Positions 43,129 through 51,800 of a stretch of DNA of 64,000 nt are shown here, piece after piece. The DNA comes from Oligoflexia bacterium. Lineage in GTDB: Bacteria > Bdellovibrionota_B > Oligoflexia > Oligoflexales > JAGOVF01. The stretch is taken from the NCBI GenBank assembly GCA_030432875.1, contig JAUILP010000012.1, forward strand, positions 1 through 64,000, given 5' to 3'. Under the pieces are notes generated by a model, which saw nothing but the letters and a program-made list of their open reading frames with translations, was not told the origin of the DNA and made no database searches. Within the stretch, counting starts at the first letter, position 1; each line of letters starts with the position of its first letter. Both the position numbers and the translations under genes were made by a program.

Positions 43129-44160
43129 ATGCCTGAATTTAGAAAATTATTTACTCTAGGTGCTGTGGCTCTCACTGCTAACTTTTTGTTCCTAAGCTGC
43201 GAGACACCTAGCGAAGAAAATGAATTAGATGAACCGGTGAGCGCTATAGAAAGCCAATCGAGTGATGAGATTGCGCCAGGTGAGGAGGGTGTTGATGCCC
43301 CAAATGCTCAGGATTCTGATGCGACACTTAATGGGAATGATGCCGAAGATCCTGTTGACAGTGACATAAAATCAGATGATGAACCTGGTGACCAACCTAG
43401 TGGTGAGGAAGATGACTCTGCTTCGACGGATATGGGGTCAGAAAGTACGCTTGGAGAAATTGTTTCTGGCATCAACCCAGAAGAAAGTCATGACCAGTAT
43501 GAGCCTCCAGTGGTAGCGGATGACCTCAGTGTTGATCCAAGTCCCAGTGATGTGGATATTATTGGAGAGGTTCCAGCTCTTGGCTCTGATGAATATCAGT
43601 CTCCAGAAATTCCTAGCACCCTTGTCGGCGAGACCGAAGCGCTTGCTACCATTCCCTATAACGGTGAGAATTCCTCAGATGCTTTGCCCAGTAGTCAGGA
43701 ATATAGTGGGTCATCTTATGTCGTTAAGTCAGGTGATAGTCTCGGCACCATTTCTTCAAAACTATATGGAACAAAAAACCACTGGAAGAAACTTGCTGCT
43801 TTAAATGGGATCACTAATCCCAAATCGTTAAGTATTGGTCAAGTCCTTAAAACAAATATTGATCAGAGTCCTCAAACAGAAAAAACCTATGCGACTAAGG
43901 CGTCACCTTCTGCAGATGAGGGCGTTTCTTCTGTAGAATCTGCATCAGCTGCATCAGGTAATAATGTTGAAAGCACTTCGGCGATCGTCGTCGCCAAGGG
44001 AGATACCTTGAGTGCCTTAGCTCAGCAGTACCTCGGCAGCGCTAGTGCTTGGAGAAAAGTGTGGCAAATGAATAAGGAAACGATTAAAAACCCCAATTTA
44101 ATTTTTGTGGGACAAGTCGTAATGTTTCCTGAGTCACAAGATAAAGGTTACGCACATTGA
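43129..44160 (+). CDS. LysM-domain lipoprotein with acidic spacer
   Basis: The signal peptide ends in lipobox F-L-S-C near residue 24. Residues 25-185 are an extended, strongly acidic Asp/Glu/Ser/Pro spacer. Two LysM domains follow: V-V-K-S-G-D-S-L-G-T-I-S-S-K-L-Y-G near 197 and I-V-V-A-K-G-D-T-L-S-A-L-A-Q-Q-Y-L-G near 285, each about 45 residues. LysM binds GlcNAc-containing glycans, so the protein likely tethers or spans from membrane to cell wall. No catalytic domain is attached. It is divergent from sucC. Confidence 0.85.
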   Translation: MPEFRKLFTLGAVALTANFLFLSCETPSEENELDEPVSAIESQSSDEIAPGEEGVDAPNAQDSDATLNGNDAEDPVDSDIKSDDEPGDQPSGEEDDSASTDMGSESTLGEIVSGINPEESHDQYEPPVVADDLSVDPSPSDVDIIGEVPALGSDEYQSPEIPSTLVGETEALATIPYNGENSSDALPSSQEYSGSSYVVKSGDSLGTISSKLYGTKNHWKKLAALNGITNPKSLSIGQVLKTNIDQSPQTEKTYATKASPSADEGVSSVESASAASGNNVESTSAIVVAKGDTLSALAQQYLGSASAWRKVWQMNKETIKNPNLIFVGQVVMFPESQDKGYAH

Positions 44161-44189
44161 CGCAAAATATATGAATTAATCATTCGCGA

Positions 44190-45071
44190 TCATTCCCCAG
44201 ATAAAAAATCTAAAAGAGCTTGCATGAGCACTTCGTAAGGTGCGGCCTGACCCCACCAGAGCTTTTGGCTCTCCCGGGCTTGCTCGACAAGCATCGGTAG
44301 TCCATCTTGGCATCTTAATCCTAAATCCTTTGCTGCCCAAACTAATGCTGAAGGGGGGCGGTAGCAAAGGTCTAAGACAGTGCCATTGAATCCAGACAAT
44401 TTTAGGACAGAGGCAAAATCTTTGAGGGTTTCACCTTGGTGGGGTGCGTTGGTTGCTTGAATAACGAGAGAGTTTTGGGTCCCGGTTTTTAATATCTCTA
44501 AAAAATTCTCAGGAGAAAATAAATAAAAATTTTCAGCGTCTAGTAAAAAGCTGTCGCAGAGTTCACGATCGATTTCTGGTTTTCGGCGTAAAATGAAAAT
44601 TCTTTTATTGAGACCATTTGCTAACGGGAGTTCCCTCAAAATTGACTCAGCAGCGCCGCCAAACCCTAAGAAAATAACCTGTTCAACAGTTTCTGGTAGT
44701 AGATCAATCTTTTTTAATGCTTGAACGAAACCCTGTCCATCGGTAGAAGTCCCTGAAAAAAAAACATCCTGCGCCCCGGCATCAAGGGCTGGGATATGTC
44801 GAAAAAGAGTATTTACCGGAACGTTTCTATGACACAGATGCCCAACATATTTTTTATAAGGGCTCGTGACATTCAACCCAAGACAGCCTGATTCCCAAAG
44901 GTCATTTAAGAGGACGTGCACCTGATCTTTATCTACGTCAAATATTTTGTATGTGATGTTTTTATGCAAATATTTTGCGGCAGTATGGTGCAAAAATGGG
45001 GATAAGCTGTAGCCAATGCTGCGGCCAATAATGCCCATGATTTGTTTTCTATTTTGTCTATAGTTCTCCAT
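44190..45071 (-). CDS. aroE: Shikimate dehydrogenase
   Basis: NADPH-dependent reduction of 3-dehydroshikimate in aromatic amino-acid synthesis. The 293 residues contain S-L-S-P-F-L-H-H (22-29) for shikimate binding, the catalytic Lys73 in N-V-T-S-P-Y-K-K, the NADP loop F-L-G-F-G-G-A-A-E-S near 155, and Q-D-G-L-P-M-L-V-E-Q near the end. Start could also be ATG 45038 (M-G-I-I-G-R-S-I-G-Y), which matches the usual N terminus; neither has a strong ribosome site. A short hairpin (ACGGG 45086-45090 / CCCGT 45098-45102) separates it from the membrane-protein gene upstream. Confidence 0.9.
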   Translation of the reverse strand: MENYRQNRKQIMGIIGRSIGYSLSPFLHHTAAKYLHKNITYKIFDVDKDQVHVLLNDLWESGCLGLNVTSPYKKYVGHLCHRNVPVNTLFRHIPALDAGAQDVFFSGTSTDGQGFVQALKKIDLLPETVEQVIFLGFGGAAESILRELPLANGLNKRIFILRRKPEIDRELCDSFLLDAENFYLFSPENFLEILKTGTQNSLVIQATNAPHQGETLKDFASVLKLSGFNGTVLDLCYRPPSALVWAAKDLGLRCQDGLPMLVEQARESQKLWWGQAAPYEVLMQALLDFLSGE

Positions 45072-45112
45072 GAACTTTCTCTATTACGGGCGTTAAACCC
45101 GTCAGGTTATAG

Positions 45113-45796
45113 CTAATTTTGAAGTACGGGAAGCCGACTCTTCTGAATTTTTAGTTTGATTCGGTAGCAATCACCAAATCTTCGCGCCCGAGTGCATCTT
45201 TTAACTTTTCCTGATATCACAGGGTCAAGGGAGGGAGCTTCCCTATCAATAGAGTTTTTAAAATTAGGATTTTGATCTTTTGTATTGAGCAAGAGGGTCA
45301 TCTCATCATTTGCCGCATAGGGTACCGAGGTGATGAGGGTCATGCTGCTCTTGTAAAAATCTTTAATATACGCGCATTGCCGTTTTTCTTTGGGTGGTTC
45401 TTTCTGGGGATTCTGCTCTAAATCATCTAGGTCGTTTTTTTTATCTTTAATTTTAACTTTTATCCATAACTCTCGAAAATTATTATTTTGTTCTTGCGCA
45501 AACTTCAGCTTTAGTGCGGAAGGCAACATGACAAAAAGCAGAAGAAGTGCCGTGATCAAATAAAATAGAATAGCAATCGTGTCATAGGATAAAAGACGCT
45601 GCGTCGGATCCTCGCCATTCCTGGCCCCTAAAAGCGGCAGTAGATCTTTGTTGGCTTGGGAAAAACCATTTTCTATCCAAAGAAGCAAAAGGGAAAAAAA
45701 AGTGGTCAGCCAACCACGGTGATTGCGTAGCTGCTGCGAAGGGAACAAAACGGCTGTTTTAACGCGTGCTATTAGATTGATCTTGCTAAAATTCAT
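45113..45796 (-). CDS. Hypothetical membrane protein with two transmembrane segments
   Basis: 227 residues. Two hydrophobic segments (about 29-45, GWLTTFFSLLLLWI; and about 75-95, IAILFYLITALLLLFVMLP) are followed by a charged cytoplasmic tail. The tail's beta-like end (SGKVKRCTRARRFGDCYRIKLKI) faintly recalls a PilZ-type barrel, but the R-x-x-x-R and D-x-S-x-x-G signature cannot be confirmed. Its stop is 41 bases before the aroE ATG, so both are probably cotranscribed. Function unknown. Confidence 0.55.
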   Translation of the reverse strand: MNFSKINLIARVKTAVLFPSQQLRNHRGWLTTFFSLLLLWIENGFSQANKDLLPLLGARNGEDPTQRLLSYDTIAILFYLITALLLLFVMLPSALKLKFAQEQNNNFRELWIKVKIKDKKNDLDDLEQNPQKEPPKEKRQCAYIKDFYKSSMTLITSVPYAANDEMTLLLNTKDQNPNFKNSIDREAPSLDPVISGKVKRCTRARRFGDCYRIKLKIQKSRLPVLQN

Positions 45797-45950
45797 AAGT
45801 TTGCCATACTAAACGCCCAGTGCCTTGCGTGAGGAACGTAGGATTCAAGCCTGAGACAAAAGCCCTAAAATGACTTCTGCGCCCTCTTAAGAGGCTGTTT
45901 ATTACGAATTTTAAATAAATGCAACTTTTTCTAGTAATAGGTAATAATTC

Positions 45951-46994
45951 TTGCAGGTCGCAACTCAGCTATCAGAATACGCGGCAATAATTAACAAAAC
46001 ATCGTCCCAACCGATTGCCTTAGCTATTGGGAATTTTGACGGCTGCCATTTAGGGCATCAGGCGCTCATCTCAAAGCTCCAGGAACTTAAAAAAAATCGC
46101 GATTTCATTACCGAAACCATGACTTTTAAGCCACATCCGGGAGCTTTTTTAAGTGGGATTATCCAGGATCATATTTTTGATGGGGATTTAAAGCGCGCAG
46201 CCTTTGAGGAATTTGGCGTTGATATCGCATATGAGCAGGCTTTTGATAAAAAATTTAGTGAGTTAAGTGCAAGAGATTTTTTTATTTCTATCATTCTCGG
46301 CGGCTTAAAGGTACAGGCAGTCATTGTCGGTTCAGATTTCAAGTTTGGCCAGGGCCGCCTTGGCGATATTGATTTACTTAAAAACCTTTGCCATGAATTT
46401 GGTAAGGACTTCTTTCCCATCCCCATTGAAATGGCCGCAGAGAGGGAGATAAGAAGTACTTTCATCAGAAATCTCATCGCATCGGGGCAAGTAAAGAAAG
46501 CTGCCGAGCTTCTGGGGAGACCGTTTTTATTGCCAGGAGTCAGTGTAAAGGGAAAGCAGCTGGGGCGGCGCATTGGTTTTCCTACCATAAATTTGCAGCC
46601 ACGCCCTGGCATAGTAGTGCCCCAATTGGGTGTCTATGCTGGTTATGTCAGTATTGACCCAAACGGTTATCCACATAGAGAGCTTAAGGTTTTTGCTGCC
46701 AAATCAACCCTTATGCCCGCCGCGATTAACATAGGGCGTAAACCAACAGTGGATGAAAATGGGGAAATCAGCATTGAAGCGCACGTAATTATGGCGCAGG
46801 ACCAAGCCCAAAATAGCCTGGCCTTTGCTCAAAAAGACCTATATGGAGCAAGGCTTGGGTTTTATTTTGTTGATTATATAAGAACAGAACAAAAATGCGC
46901 TTCACTTGATGATCTTAAACAGCTAATTGGCAAAGATATTTCTATGAGTCGCCGTATATTGGGTAGCCACAGCGACGCGGACCCCACCAAATGA
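45951..46994 (+). CDS. ribF: Bifunctional riboflavin kinase / FAD synthetase
   Basis: Makes FMN and FAD from riboflavin. The adenylyltransferase domain (about 15-185) has A-I-G-N-F-D-G-C-H-L-G-H-Q-A-L near 26 and V-I-V-G-S-D-F-K-F-G near 123. The kinase domain (about 190-325) has G-R-R-I-G-F-P-T-I-N-L near 205, G-V-Y-A-G-Y-V near 226, and A-I-N-I-G-R-K-P-T near 263. TTG 45951 is the apparent start, without a good ribosome site; there is no in-frame ATG before the first motif. 347 residues is slightly longer than usual. Confidence 0.93.
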   Translation: MQVATQLSEYAAIINKTSSQPIALAIGNFDGCHLGHQALISKLQELKKNRDFITETMTFKPHPGAFLSGIIQDHIFDGDLKRAAFEEFGVDIAYEQAFDKKFSELSARDFFISIILGGLKVQAVIVGSDFKFGQGRLGDIDLLKNLCHEFGKDFFPIPIEMAAEREIRSTFIRNLIASGQVKKAAELLGRPFLLPGVSVKGKQLGRRIGFPTINLQPRPGIVVPQLGVYAGYVSIDPNGYPHRELKVFAAKSTLMPAAINIGRKPTVDENGEISIEAHVIMAQDQAQNSLAFAQKDLYGARLGFYFVDYIRTEQKCASLDDLKQLIGKDISMSRRILGSHSDADPTK

Positions 46995-47076
46995 TAAGAT
47001 TTACGCTCTAACACGGTAAAGTTCCAGAGAACCAATATATAATACACCAACTCTTTGGTTGGTCACTTGACAGACT

Positions 47077-47110
47077 TGGTTTTGATGGGCATCACGGGTC
47101 TGGGGTGTTC
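47077..47110 (+). repeat. Dispersed 34-nt repeat, copy 2
   Basis: 29 of 34 bases match 17782-17815, on the same strand. Its middle, GGCATCACGGGTCTGGG, differs at only two of 17 positions from the matching part of the 233-268 arm. It lies between the convergent ribF and lipoprotein genes. A small stem (ACCAAC 47046-47051 / GTTGGT 47058-47063) is just upstream. Confidence 0.65.
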
Positions 47111-47193
47111 GGAGATGGAAATACAGGCTTGCAACTGAAAGTCTTCCCTAATGCACTCCGCTGAACTAATGAGAATCAATTCTATGGAGTGTT

Positions 47194-48534
47194 TCAGGGA
47201 GAATTGTTACTGATATTCTTTGCTTGCCACTCTTCTCCGGAATAATTTACCGTGATGACCTCCTGATCCGTCCCAATTTGGCTGGTAAAACCCAATGTTC
47301 CGCTTTGGTAGGAGCTTTGCCCTGCCATGCTTATATTGAAAATTCCAACATCAAAGAAAGCGCCTTCAACAGTCAGTGAACAGGGATCGCTGGTAAAATG
47401 AATAGAATTGTCACTGCTGAGGCGATAAATATACATCGTGCGCGGCGTTGAGGTGGCAGATGCTAACTGCTCAATGGTTGTAAAATACTGAATTCCCCCT
47501 GCCGTCGTGCAGGCCATTGCATTGGTCGCCACAAGCGAAATTGGCCAGGCCGAGGCCGTTGTTGCAGCTCCCCTGATATCAAGGGCTAAGTTCTGCGTAA
47601 AACCAAGATCAGTCCCCGAACCATCATAGCCTTTGAGTATTTTTGCTGTAGGTAACGAAGCATAGGTTGCTCCGGCTTCAATATCCTGGATATCGATATT
47701 TTGGCTGTGGGACTGAGCGATATAGGTCACAAAGTTAGGGGCCGCTATAAACGTTGAAGGGGACGCAAAATCAGCTGTTCCTATTGTGGTAGTTTGTTCC
47801 GGTTCCTGGGCAGCATCAAAACTAGTAAAACTTCGGGCTACTATAGATCCATTCACCAAAATAGAAAAAACGTGATACCCGAGATTAGCTGTTCCCACGA
47901 GTACGGGAAGGAGCTCATTTTCGCCGCTAGTAGAAAGCATTTTAAGAGAGTTTAGGCTACCAGGCCCCTGCAGTCTGACGGTCTCCAAATTAACTAGGTA
48001 AACGGCGAGTCCGCCATCTTGCATATTAATCCAGTTAAGGGCCAGAAGTGAACTATCAGAGGAAAAACTCAAATTACTGAGAAAGCCATTTTTGGGAAAA
48101 CTCACTTCAACAGGAGAGGTGTCTCCAGGAAACGAGGTCAAATAAAGATGATGGCCAAGACTTGCGTCATGATCCGCAATGATAACAGCAACATTTTGAC
48201 CGTTTGGAGAAAGTTTTGCGGCGATCTCTAGCCCAAGATCATCTTCAAAAATTTTCGTGGCGGCGTCTGCGCTGGTGCTATCATTCGCCGATGTCGCGCG
48301 GTAGGCTTTGAACTTAAGGATAGTCTGAGACTGAGGAAAATCACGGCTCGAAAGAAATACCGCGCGAGTTCCGTCTTCTGAAAGGCTTATGTGGTCGTCA
48401 ACATATGGATTATTTACCAATTGTAGGGGCGTTCCCGTACGCAGGGGGTCTTTTAATTTGAGTCCTGAAGTTTTGCCACAACCGGTATAGCCAATCAAAA
48501 AGGTCACTAATAAAAAAAAATGTTTTGCCTGCAT
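47194..48534 (-). CDS. Lipoprotein, probable beta-propeller
   Basis: 446 residues with a signal peptide and lipobox G-Y-T-G-C near 19. Repeats of the type D-D-H-I-S-L-S-E-D-G-T-R-A-V-F-L-S-S, A-A-K-L-S-P-N-G-Q-N-V-A-V-I, and N-L-S-F-S-S-D-S-S-L-L-A-L recall the blades of TolB/WD40-type propellers. The spacing is irregular, so the fold is inferred. Ser/Thr/Ala-rich composition suits an exported protein. No enzyme motif is visible. Confidence 0.6.
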   Translation of the reverse strand: MQAKHFFLLVTFLIGYTGCGKTSGLKLKDPLRTGTPLQLVNNPYVDDHISLSEDGTRAVFLSSRDFPQSQTILKFKAYRATSANDSTSADAATKIFEDDLGLEIAAKLSPNGQNVAVIIADHDASLGHHLYLTSFPGDTSPVEVSFPKNGFLSNLSFSSDSSLLALNWINMQDGGLAVYLVNLETVRLQGPGSLNSLKMLSTSGENELLPVLVGTANLGYHVFSILVNGSIVARSFTSFDAAQEPEQTTTIGTADFASPSTFIAAPNFVTYIAQSHSQNIDIQDIEAGATYASLPTAKILKGYDGSGTDLGFTQNLALDIRGAATTASAWPISLVATNAMACTTAGGIQYFTTIEQLASATSTPRTMYIYRLSSDNSIHFTSDPCSLTVEGAFFDVGIFNISMAGQSSYQSGTLGFTSQIGTDQEVITVNYSGEEWQAKNISNNSP

Positions 48535-48579
48535 TATATGTCTATCCCCTGAAATAGGTGAATTCTATCCAATCTTAAT

Positions 48580-48604
48580 GAGCCCATAGTGTAATGGATG
48601 GCAC
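48580..48604 (+). other. tRNA-like 5' fragment
   Basis: GAGCCCA-TA-GTGT-AATGGATG-GCAC reads like a tRNA acceptor 5' strand, positions 8-9, and a D-arm whose stem (GTGT/GCAC) pairs with one G-T. The following bases do not form an anticodon arm, and no T-arm or 3' acceptor strand is present. It may be a tRNA remnant or chance. Confidence 0.3.
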
Positions 48605-48618
48605 TCAAAACGTCGATA

Positions 48619-48646
48619 AAAAACCAGAGTTTAGGCCCTGGTTTTT
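48619..48646. terminator. Bidirectional hairpin terminator
   Basis: AAAAACCAG (48619-48627) and CTGGTTTTT (48638-48646) form a perfect nine-base stem with a ten-base loop, ending in T runs on either strand. It would terminate minus-strand transcription coming from the coiled-coil gene, about 240 bases after that stop. No gene is seen in 48535-48888. Confidence 0.55.
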
Positions 48647-48888
48647 AAGGTCTAGGTGTTTTGGACTGAAATAATTTTATGGGAAAGGGAGTATAAAGCG
48701 AGGAAAATAGGCTTCCTGGGCCTAGCACCAAGTAGGTTAAGCTTATTATAATAGGTGGCTGTAAGAACTGGCTTAAACTGCTAATAACAGCTGAATCTAA
48801 GGAGATCACTTGGCGCAAAGAGTGCACCGGGGGGCGCAGGACCCCAATGAGGTGAACTCAGAGGGGTCAGTTATATAAGTGCCTTGGG

Positions 48889-51800
48889 TTACATAAATTG
48901 GTGGTACTCTTCCTTGATGTTTTCTGGAACCATGTACTTAGCTGGTGTTTGCGGATCCCGGTCACAACCAAGTGCTAGGTCATGGAAATAACCTCGCCAG
49001 TCCACATCAATTTTATTGAAACCCAATTTTCCACTAATGCAAAAATCGCAAAAAGTGACGGTTTGTGATTCGGCACGGCAGACTTTATAGCGGTCTCCGA
49101 CTTTCTTACCATTGTTCATACAGGTGGTGTAATTGACCGTTCCGCATTTTTCTGGCGGTACGGGATCTTTAGCAGCTACATCGATAATTTTTTCTACAAG
49201 CACCGTATTGGCATTGTCTGTAAAGCGCCCCGTCAATTTGTTCTCTTCGTTTTTGAAGCCGCTCACCGCCGCTTTTTTAACGATTAATTTACTTTTTGCA
49301 GGCAGTAAATCGAATCCGAGTTCGCTAAGGGGTCCCGCTCCCACCTGAAGCTGTAACTTACCTTTTTCGACACTCCTAAGAGAAAGGTTGCGAAGCGTTA
49401 CCGTAAAATCTGCTGATTGACCCATCAATACTGGATTGGTTAAGGCGCTTATTTGCTCCATGTATATTGCATGCTCATGCATTAATTTATTGTTGTAGTA
49501 ATCGGCAATAATCGTTTCTTCATCTTTTTTCTGGCTAGTTAGAATAACATCAATATTTTTTGCATAGCTTTGCATGACCTTCTGAGCATAAGCGCTCTTT
49601 ACTCCTGCTGTCAGTTTGCCATAGTAAGCCATGAGAGCTCCATCCTCTTCGCCAATTTGGGCGCCCTCAAGTTCTGCATCTGCAAAGCTCTTTTTATAGA
49701 GGTTTTTAAAATCAGAGCTTTCAATCCCTTTTGCAAAACTGTCATTAAAGGCTACTTTGAAATTTTTGTCATAGGCCAATGTAAAGCCCTCATCAAAACC
49801 TTGAGAACTGTCTTTCGCTGATTCCCTTTGTAGCGCAGTTTCATATTTGCTTTGGTAGACAGAAAGGTATGCCTTGCTGTAGGTTTCTGCATAAGCTGTT
49901 CTAAATGCCGTCAAATAGACTTCTCGTGCTTTAGCGAGAGCCGCGCTAACAATCTCGGGGTGGTCAGCTGTCCATGCGGTTAAAACATAAGTATAATTTG
50001 GCGCCGGTATTTGTGGGTTGGGATTAGCCTGAACTTTTGGCAAAAGAACATGGTCCTTGTCCTTTGAATAGGGTTCGGGAGTGATGCTCATGGTGCCATT
50101 TTCATTAAGGGTCATCACAATTTCATCAGCTTTGCCTAATAGCCCTGAAAAGAATTTTTTCTCTAGATCTGCCTTAAGCTCAATTTTTGTTTTTGCTCTG
50201 GCATGGGCTAGAGCAATTTCACGGCCATCCTCGCTAGGATCGGTTGAAATCGGAGTCTTTAAGTCAACAAGAGTTTCTTTTAGGGATTTTTCATAAGCGG
50301 TGCGGTAGCCACTGCCAAAACCGTCAAAATGTCCTTCTAATTCGGCTAGATTAAGGGCATTATCTTGAGCGGATACAAGTCCATCATGAGAGCCTTTTTC
50401 AGTTCCTTGGGCGGAGCCATCCGCATATCCTTGGTGAAATGATTTATTAAATGCCATGACGCTACCAACCCACTGGCCATGATTCTCGCCATCAGCTGTG
50501 CCTTTATTCAAGCCATCATTAGGTCCGCGCTCTCGCCCTTCTTTTTGACCCAGTGGTTGCGCCAGGGTTGCGACTTGAGCCAAGGCTTGTGCTTTTGCAT
50601 TTTCGAAATTTCTCAAGATTTTAAGGTAATATTGCTCACTTATGTTGCGCGCACTAAAGAGGTTAGCAAGCTGTCCTTCCATGCTGTTTAAGGTTGCTTG
50701 TGTGCTAGCTATTTGCGGGTCAACATCAAGCCTAATTGTAGAGAGGATATTCCTGATTTCATTCTCAAGTGGCAGCTTAGACTGTTTCAATTGGTTAATT
50801 CTATTAGTGTTTTGTGTTTTGAGTAGGTTGAGAGAAGCTTGTTCATTGTCTCCTGTGGTGATTTTGCCAATGGTGACGTTTTTGCTTTCACCCAACTGCT
50901 GGAGCTCATTGCCAAGCGCGATGATACGGCTCTCAATAGGAGCGATTTGTGTGTAGTATTGGTTGAGTTGCGAGTCAAGAAAGGCCAATTCTTGCTGTAA
51001 AATTTGCAGTTGTTGCGTTAAAAATTTTTCATCAAGCTCCAAAGACATAAGTTCTGTATTTAAGCTAGCTAATTGACCCGCCAAAGAATTTACAAGGATA
51101 TTGGCGCGGGGAATTTGAACTTGGGAGAGGTCATTGTTCTTTGCCACTAAATTTTGTTTTTCGGTATTGATATTCGCAATGGCCTGCTGAAGGTTTGCAA
51201 TAGAATTTTGTAACTCTCCCTTGATTCTAATGCATTCGCTTATGCCACTGGTAACCGTCGCTAACCGGCTATTTAAGGTGTTTAAATTACTTTGTTCTCC
51301 GTCCCTTTGACTGACTAAAGTGGCAATAGTTGCCACTAGTCCAGAAATCTCACGCTCAAGGGACTCAATTGCCTGTGATATGCGTGCTAACTCTGTATTA
51401 TAAGCCGTTAACTGAGTTTCTTTTTCTGTTTTTACATTGGTTTTTGCTGTTAAATCGGCTCTTAACTGGGCAATTACACCATCTATTGCCGCTATTTGCT
51501 GCGGCAAAACCACCTCAATTTGCTGATTCAGTCCCTCAATTTCTCCAAGAAGACTCTGTTTTAAGGAGTTTTGGCTTTCTCTATTTTGTTTAAGAGTCTC
51601 GATTTGCCGCTGAATTCCTCTTAATTCTTCATTTTTGCTAAGCAAATCTGAGTTCTTAGCGAGGATGCTATTTTGTATTTCGATTGTTTGAAGCGCAAGA
51701 GGTTGTGCCTGAGTGTTTAAGGTTTGTAGCTGGGGCAATGCATCGCGAAGATCTTGGAGTCTTTTAAGGTCTTCTTCTGAGGGTTTCATTTTCGAGTTTT

